The notes under the pieces are model-generated. The model was not told where the DNA came from. It did not search any database and saw only the letters and a list, made by a program, of their open reading frames with translations. Below, piece by piece: positions 59,651 through 64,000 of a stretch of DNA of 64,000 bases. The position numbers and the translations under genes were made by a program. Numbering within the stretch: position 1 is the stretch's first letter; every line of letters begins with the position of its first letter. Source of the stretch: Nocardia sp. NBC_01327 (lineage in GTDB: Bacteria > Actinomycetota > Actinomycetes > Mycobacteriales > Mycobacteriaceae); assembly GCF_035958815.1 (NCBI RefSeq), contig NZ_CP108383.1, forward strand, positions 2,604,001 through 2,668,000. Direction: 5' to 3'.

Positions 59651-60448
59651 GTGGACGAGGTATTCAAGGCACTGGCCGACCCCAGTCGCCGCCGCCTGCT
59701 CGACAGCCTGAACGAGCGCACCGGCCAGACCCTGCGGGAGTTGTGCACCGGCCTGGAAATGTCCCGGCAGGCGGTCAGCAAGCATCTGGCCGTCCTGGAG
59801 GCGGCCAACCTGGTCACCACCCTGTGGCGCGGCCGCGAAAAGCTGCACTATCTCAATGCCGAACCCGTCAACGCCATCGCCGAGCGCTGGATCAACCGAT
59901 ACGACCGCGGCCGGGTACACGCCCTCGCCGACCTCAAAACCGCATTGGAGAGCGCCACCATGAGTGAGGAATTCGTCTACACCACCTACATCAGGACCAC
60001 GCCGGAGAAGCTCTGGCAGGCCCTGACCGACCCAGCCTTCACCAAGCGCTACTGGGGCGCCACCTTCGAAACCGATTGGCAGCCCGGCTCACCCATGATC
60101 TGGGAGCAGTCCGGCTGGATCGGCAAGGACCCGGAACAGGTGATCGTCACCGCCGACCCCTACCGCACCCTGTCCTACACCTGGCACACCGTAGACCAGG
60201 CCTTCGCAGACCAGTTCGGCTTCAGCCCAGAGGATTTCGCCCAACTCGCCGGCGAGCCCCGATCCACCGTGACCTTCGACCTCGTCCCCCTCCGAGACAT
60301 GGTCAAACTCACCGTCGTACACAACGGCTTCGGCCCCGAAAGCCTCATGCTCTCCGGCATCCGCGAAGGCTGGCCCGCCATCCTCGCCAACCTCAAAACC
60401 CTACTCGAAACCGGGGAAACCTTGCCCGAACCAGAGACGACGTCCTAG
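59651..60448 (+). CDS. ArsR regulator fused to AHSA1/SRPBCC domain
   Basis: 265 residues from the GTG at 59651 behind AGAGG. Residues 1-105 are an ArsR winged helix (DEVFKALADPSRRRLLDSLNER, LCTGLEMSRQAVSKHLAVLEAANL) without the metal-binding ELCV box. The rest is an AHSA1/SRPBCC ligand-binding domain (EEFVYTTYIRTTPEKLWQALTDPAFTKRYWG...). These two usually occur as adjacent genes; here they are fused and an in-frame ATG (59960) marks the join. Autoregulation through the two operators upstream is very likely. The ligand may be hydrophobic. Confidence 0.9.
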   Translation: MDEVFKALADPSRRRLLDSLNERTGQTLRELCTGLEMSRQAVSKHLAVLEAANLVTTLWRGREKLHYLNAEPVNAIAERWINRYDRGRVHALADLKTALESATMSEEFVYTTYIRTTPEKLWQALTDPAFTKRYWGATFETDWQPGSPMIWEQSGWIGKDPEQVIVTADPYRTLSYTWHTVDQAFADQFGFSPEDFAQLAGEPRSTVTFDLVPLRDMVKLTVVHNGFGPESLMLSGIREGWPAILANLKTLLETGETLPEPETTS

Positions 60449-60529
60449 CTGGAACCAGCAGCGCGGTCGTCCATGCCAGCGTTCCCCCTCTTCCCTCTTC
60501 TCTCTCTTCGTGTTTCGTACTTAGTTCTT

Positions 60530-60905
60530 TGTTCTTGAGAACGGGACCACAGCCGGTCGACCCCGCTGGTACCGCAGGTATCTCTCCCCACTGCGGGAGG
60601 TAAATCGGGTACGTCTCTCGACGTGCCCAGCACGGCCATCTCGGGCTTTGCCCGCACCCCCTGCTGACCAACCCCGCCCGGGAGGCAAGGAACCCAGGTG
60701 CACCGACCGTTTCGGCATAGAAACCGTCGGTGCACCTGGGTTGCGTGCGGCGAGAGGCGGTGGTGGGTTCCTGGGTGCGGGCAGGGCCCGAGATGGCTGT
60801 GCTGGTGGCGTCGGGTGGGGTACCCGATTTACCTCCCGCAGTACGGAGGTACCTGCGGTACCGGCTCGGTCGACCGGCTGTGGTCCGGTTTCAAAGACAA
60901 ATACG
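60530..60905. repeat. large imperfect inverted repeat (~180-bp arms)
   Basis: The sequence 60530-60712 returns in reverse complement at 60721-60905 around the 8-nt loop CGGCATAG. Matching blocks include 22 bp with one mismatch next to the loop (60691-60712/60721-60742), CCCGAGATGG (60785-60797 region), the 23-bp GTACCCGATTTACCTCCCGC...-block at 60819-60842, ACCTGCGGTACC and GGTCGACCGGCTGTGGTCC (60868-60886). The arms differ by scattered substitutions and small gaps. No plausible protein is encoded. It fills the gap between the ArsR fusion and the IS element. Confidence 0.85.
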
Positions 60906-60967
60906 AAAAGACGAAGACCCGAAAAGTGAGGAGCCGGAAGGAATTCGGACAGTGAGGGTTTGGTCTG

Positions 60968-61852
60968 TCAGGCTGCCTGGTTCTGTTCGGACCATTCGGA
61001 CTCTACCTCGTTGGGTGTGCGGTAGCCAATCGCTGAGTGCAGCCGAATCTGGTTGTACCGCAACTCGATATAACGAGTGATGTCTTCCTCGGCAGCTGCC
61101 CTGGTCCGATAGTGCGTCCGATAGACACGTTCATTCTTCAAGGTCCCGTTGAATGATTCAGCCCAGGCGTTGTCGTAGCAGACCCCGGTCCGCCCCACCG
61201 ACCGGAGAATGTTCAATTCCTTCGCGACACCGGCGAACTCCGCGGACAGATATTGAGTACCGCGGTCGGAATGGAATACCGTGACCCCTGGCACGAAAGC
61301 AACTGTGCGGCAGGCCATTCGCAACGCGTCTGTGACGAGTTCGGCACGCATGTGTTCGGCCATCGCGTAGCCGACTACCTTCTTGGAAAAACAATCCAGC
61401 ACAGTCGCGAGATAGAGCCAGCCCTCCGCAGTGCGAACGTAGGTGATGTCGCCGACCAGCTTGAGGCCGGGCCGGTCGGCGGTGAAGTCACGCCGTACCA
61501 GGTCCAGCAACACGCCTGCGTCGCCGGCAAGGGTCGTGACCGGCCGGAACGGGCGCGGCTGGCAGGCCACCAAACCCAGCTCACGCATGATCGACCGCAC
61601 CGTCTCCGGATCGGCGATGGTGCCCCACCGGGCGAGCTGAGCGTGGACGCGACGATACCCATACGTGCCGTCGGAATGTTCGAACGCGAATTGAACTTCA
61701 GCAGAAAGGATCTCGCGCCGAACAGTAGTCACCGAGACCGATCTGCTCTTCCAATCATAATAGCCGGACCTGGATACTTTCGACCACCTGCACATCCTTG
61801 AGACCGGGTAGTTTCCTTCTTCGGATTCGATGAACGCGTACTTCGCGGTCAC
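60968..61852 (-). CDS. IS3-family transposase OrfB (rve integrase core)
   Basis: 294 residues. HTH_21 region then the DDE catalytic core: Asp in KLVGDITYVRTAEGWLYL, Asp in VFHSDRGTQYLS and Glu in NAWAESFNGTLKNE. Ends with the usual YNQIRLHSAIGYRTPNE. The GTG start overlaps the orfA stop (GTGA), so it is made by reinitiation or as an OrfAB frameshift fusion; no A6G slippery run is visible. Confidence 0.95.
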   Translation of the reverse strand: MTAKYAFIESEEGNYPVSRMCRWSKVSRSGYYDWKSRSVSVTTVRREILSAEVQFAFEHSDGTYGYRRVHAQLARWGTIADPETVRSIMRELGLVACQPRPFRPVTTLAGDAGVLLDLVRRDFTADRPGLKLVGDITYVRTAEGWLYLATVLDCFSKKVVGYAMAEHMRAELVTDALRMACRTVAFVPGVTVFHSDRGTQYLSAEFAGVAKELNILRSVGRTGVCYDNAWAESFNGTLKNERVYRTHYRTRAAAEEDITRYIELRYNQIRLHSAIGYRTPNEVESEWSEQNQAA

Positions 61853-62139
61853 CGGAACCTCTTCGCGAAGAAGGCCGCCGATTTTCCCAGGAACTCGTTC
61901 TCCGCCTCCAACTCTCGCACCCGGCGCTCGAGTTCGGCCAACCGCGCCTTATCAGGTATCGACAACTCCGGCTCCACGACCACATGGGTTTGCCGATAGT
62001 TCTTCACCCAGTAGTTCAAGGTCTGCTCGATCAACCCCAACTCGCGCGCAACCTCGGCCACCGTCCGTGACCGCTCGACCACTTCTCTGGCCGCCGCCTC
62101 ACGAAACTCCGGCGAATACCGCGTATTCCTCCGTGCCAC
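61849..62139 (-). CDS. IS3-family OrfA (HTH DNA-binding protein)
   Basis: 96 residues: HTH_Tnp_1 domain (RYSPEFREAAAREVVERSRTVAEVARELGLIEQTLNYWVKNYR) followed by a leucine-zipper-like coiled coil (LAELERRVRELEAENEFLGKS). Binds the terminal repeats and partners OrfB. Confidence 0.93.
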   Translation of the reverse strand: MARRNTRYSPEFREAAAREVVERSRTVAEVARELGLIEQTLNYWVKNYRQTHVVVEPELSIPDKARLAELERRVRELEAENEFLGKSAAFFAKRFR

Positions 62140-62273
62140 AACAACTCCGTTCGGTGAACCCCGACTCTACTTCGGGGCCACTGTCCGAGAACCTTCCAGC
62201 ACCTCAAAGATGCCTGGATCACAGGGATCGAAGACCAAGAACCCGAAAGAGCAAGACAGGCAACGGCTTGTAG

Positions 62274-62298
62274 CACCGTCAGGACCAGCCTGACGGTG
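62274..62298 (-). terminator. hairpin terminator after the HNH gene
   Basis: CACCGTCAGG-ACCAG-CCTGACGGTG, a perfect 10-bp stem, 21 nt beyond the stop of the minus-strand DUF222-HNH gene and outside the IS. Confidence 0.7.
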
Positions 62299-62318
62299 TC
62301 TACAAGGGGGTGGCCCGC

Positions 62319-63806
62319 TTATTCGCGGACGGGGGTGGTTTTGCGGGCATCGAGCCAGGCTTGCCGCCGCGCCCGTTGTGCCCGTTCGCGGGTGCGGATC
62401 TGGTTCAGGGCACCGGCCATCAGCTCACCGGTGTGGTGCAGGTGATTGACCTGCGGGGTGCCGGTGGGGTCGATATGGGTGGGGGCGATCCACCCGGTCC
62501 GGCCCGGAAAGGGTGTGTCTTCGCCCATGACAATGGTTTTCCAGCCGCCGGGGCCGTCGTGGATCATGGCGTGGCACCCATCGCACGCCAAGGTCAGGTT
62601 GTCGATATCGGTCGGGCCGCCTTCGGCCCACCCGGTGACATGATGGGCGGCGGACACCGACGCGGGGGCACTGCAGCCGGGGCGGGTGCAGCCCTTGTCG
62701 GAGGCGATCAACGCCAGTCGTTGTGCGGGACTGGCCAACCGGTCCCGACCCCGGCCGAGGTAGAGCGGAAGCCCGGCCTTGTTCAGTACTGCGAGCAACG
62801 GGCGGGTTCCGGCGGCCAGTTCCAGGGCTTGCGCGATGGTCAGGGTGCCCCCGGTGGCGGTGGTCGCGATCCCGGCACCCCGCTCCACATCTTCCAGGCG
62901 CATGGTGATGATCGCTTCGACGGGCAGTCCGCGGTGGGAGCCGAGCTTGGGGCGGTCGAGCTGAAACCGCAGCACCGCCAGCAACGCATCATGGTTGCGT
63001 TGCGCGGCCGAGCGGGTATCACGCTCGGCAGCAGCCTTGAGTTTCGTTCGGTCGAGGGTGCGGTCGGCGACCTTCGGGCTATCCGGATCAGCGGGGTTGC
63101 ACATGCCGGGGCGGGCGAACTTGGCCAGCAACGGTTCCAGGACTTCCCGCAGCGGTTCGGTGATCTCCCCGATCAGCGGTGACATGGCGTCGGCACGCTT
63201 GCGGCCCAGAGTCAACCCGCGCATGCGGTCGCGGTCCTTGTCCTGGGTCAAGGTGCCATCCGGATCGATGTGGGCCAGGATGATCTCCCCGAGGTCGATC
63301 AGTTTGTCGGGGCTGCCGGTACGCGCGTAGGTGGTCAAAACATCCTGGGCGAGGTCTTTCTGGCCGGGGTCGGCGGCGCAGGGGATGCGCTTGAGGACCT
63401 GCGTGATCCGGCGTACATGGTCGACCGAGATCGCCCCGGCCCGTTGGGCTTCGGCGACATACGCCAGTTCCGGTTCCAGGTCCCCGCCGAGGGCGGGTTG
63501 CGGGCTGAGCTGTTTGGCGGCGTTGACTCTCGAGGCGGCGTCGGCGTGGGACAGGCGGAGAGTTTGTTCGAGGAATTTGATCGGGGAGGTTGATCCGGCG
63601 CGGGCGGCCAGGGAGCGGGTGCAGGTTTCGGTGACGAAGCGGTGTTTGACGGCTTCGAGTTTGCGCATGCTGGTCTCGACCTCGCCCATGAGCGTGATGA
63701 ATTGTTCGTCGCACAGTGGGGTGAGGGAGGTGTTGAGGAGGTATTCCACGGCGGTATCGAGTGCGTGTGCACTCGATACGATTGTGGTTTCTGCCCCCGG
63801 ATTCAT
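62319..63806 (-). CDS. DUF222-HNH (13E12 repeat family) endonuclease-like protein
   Basis: 495 residues. DUF222 N-terminal region (FITLMGEVETSMRKLEAVKHRFVTE, SPIKFLEQTLRLSHADAASRV, DKDRDRMRGLTLGRK) and a C-terminal HNH motif: GCTRPGCSAPASVSAAHHVTGWAEGGPTDIDNLTLAC, DGCHAMIHDG. Cysteines form the usual structural zinc site. The 13E12 family is multicopy in Nocardia and mycobacteria and associated with mobile DNA; its biological role is unknown. It lies next to an IS element. Confidence 0.93.
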   Translation of the reverse strand: MNPGAETTIVSSAHALDTAVEYLLNTSLTPLCDEQFITLMGEVETSMRKLEAVKHRFVTETCTRSLAARAGSTSPIKFLEQTLRLSHADAASRVNAAKQLSPQPALGGDLEPELAYVAEAQRAGAISVDHVRRITQVLKRIPCAADPGQKDLAQDVLTTYARTGSPDKLIDLGEIILAHIDPDGTLTQDKDRDRMRGLTLGRKRADAMSPLIGEITEPLREVLEPLLAKFARPGMCNPADPDSPKVADRTLDRTKLKAAAERDTRSAAQRNHDALLAVLRFQLDRPKLGSHRGLPVEAIITMRLEDVERGAGIATTATGGTLTIAQALELAAGTRPLLAVLNKAGLPLYLGRGRDRLASPAQRLALIASDKGCTRPGCSAPASVSAAHHVTGWAEGGPTDIDNLTLACDGCHAMIHDGPGGWKTIVMGEDTPFPGRTGWIAPTHIDPTGTPQVNHLHHTGELMAGALNQIRTRERAQRARRQAWLDARKTTPVRE

Positions 63807-64000
63807 GCTTCTATTCTACCGTCGGGGAACGGCCCCGGAAAGGCGAATTGTGTTGTGATATAAGGATATTCAGACTGGCGGACCGTCCAGCATCTTTCTC
63901 AAGCTTGTTCTTTGTCGTTTCCTCCTTCTTGTCCAGGCGTCCTTTTCTTTGTCCCTTTGTCGCCTATTTCCAAGACCGCAGTGTGCGAAAATTCCTACAG
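63807..64000. other. noncoding window end
   Basis: Upstream of the HNH gene. It is markedly pyrimidine-rich on the plus strand (TTCTTTGTCCCTTTGTCG type runs), resembling the outer flank of the inverted repeat at 60490-60540. It should hold the HNH gene promoter. No gene or hairpin of note was seen. Confidence 0.4.

Larger units (their letters stand above)
60945..62188 (-). mobile_element. IS3-family insertion sequence
   Basis: About 1.24 kb, with two overlapping minus-strand genes (orfA, orfB). The ends share the inverted terminal stretch TCGGACAGTG (60945-60954 and, inverted, 62179-62188); homology then weakens. Exact tips and a target-site duplication could not be fixed. Both genes look intact, so the element may be active. 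Confidence 0.8.

Noticed and set aside
60730..61080. Small open frames inside the inverted repeat and into the IS end
   Set aside because: They mirror each other across the repeat arms, lack ribosome-binding sites and run into antisense transposase sequence.
1..64000. tRNA, rRNA and replication origin
   Set aside because: No cloverleaf, rRNA segment or DnaA-box cluster was recognised by eye in the intergenic gaps; a covariance-model scan would be needed to exclude a small RNA.

Overview
The window is high-GC actinobacterial DNA, most likely Nocardia or a close relative in the Mycobacteriales. It is very GC-rich and densely coding, with many GTG starts, several apparently leaderless starts (a TANNNT box 6-9 nt before the start codon), Tat or lipobox signals on exported proteins, and gene order that matches a known Mycobacterium tuberculosis segment. 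From memory of the H37Rv map (no alignment could be run), the backbone corresponds to Rv3041c to Rv3015c, read here left to right. It comprises an ABC ATPase (1140), NUDIX hydrolase (2714), enoyl-CoA hydratase (5997), methyltransferase (6801), THUMP-like protein (7781), beta-propeller lipoprotein (10632), hexapeptide acyltransferase (17317), GT4, GH57 and methyltransferase genes (27337-30934), etfB-etfA (31126-32908), an OlsB-like GNAT plus a PlsC-type acyltransferase (42975-45005), iscS-mnmA (52495-54837) and a MetE-like protein (54994).

Blocks of accessory genes interrupt this backbone. 3.7-5.9 kb: an amidase divergent from a TetR gene over a 34-bp palindrome. 9-10.6 kb: a beta-propeller lipoprotein divergent from a MarR gene. 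12.2-17.1 kb: a two-component system, a multicopper oxidase and a flavin monooxygenase. 19.1-26.1 kb: a LacI-type repressor divergent from an amidohydrolase, FAD-oxidoreductase and ABC importer operon, with two matching LacI-type operators. 26.1-27.3 kb: a serine-hydrolase esterase with a perfect KstR-type box. 33-42.7 kb: an NTF2-like protein, an acidic hypothetical, an APH(6)-like kinase, a DUF1707 membrane protein, LysR, NDH-2, a PadR-controlled DrrAB-type exporter, and an SDR-QueA operon behind a MerR-type promoter. 45-52.4 kb: MarR/hydrolase, a flavin monooxygenase, a lipoprotein HNH nuclease, a TetR/methyltransferase operon with a 30-bp operator, another hydrolase and a DUF574-type methyltransferase. 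56-64 kb: TetR/methyltransferase, a solitary AAA ATPase, an ArsR-AHSA1 fusion under two operators, a large inverted repeat, an IS3-family insertion sequence and a 13E12-type DUF222-HNH gene.

Functionally the backbone combines fatty-acid oxidation (enoyl-CoA hydratase and electron-transfer flavoprotein), polymethylated-glucan or glycogen-type polysaccharide synthesis (GT4, GH57, methyltransferases, acyltransferase), lipid acylation resembling ornithine-lipid synthesis, and sulfur transfer to tRNA (IscS feeding MnmA). The accessory blocks are mostly one-regulator, one-operon modules with a palindromic operator visible in the intergenic gap. No rRNA, tRNA, CRISPR array or replication origin was recognised. 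The most promising candidates for undescribed biology are the LacI-controlled amidohydrolase/FAD/ABC operon with its repeat-bearing flavoenzyme, the QueA paralogue paired with an SDR, and the large noncoding inverted repeat beside the IS element.
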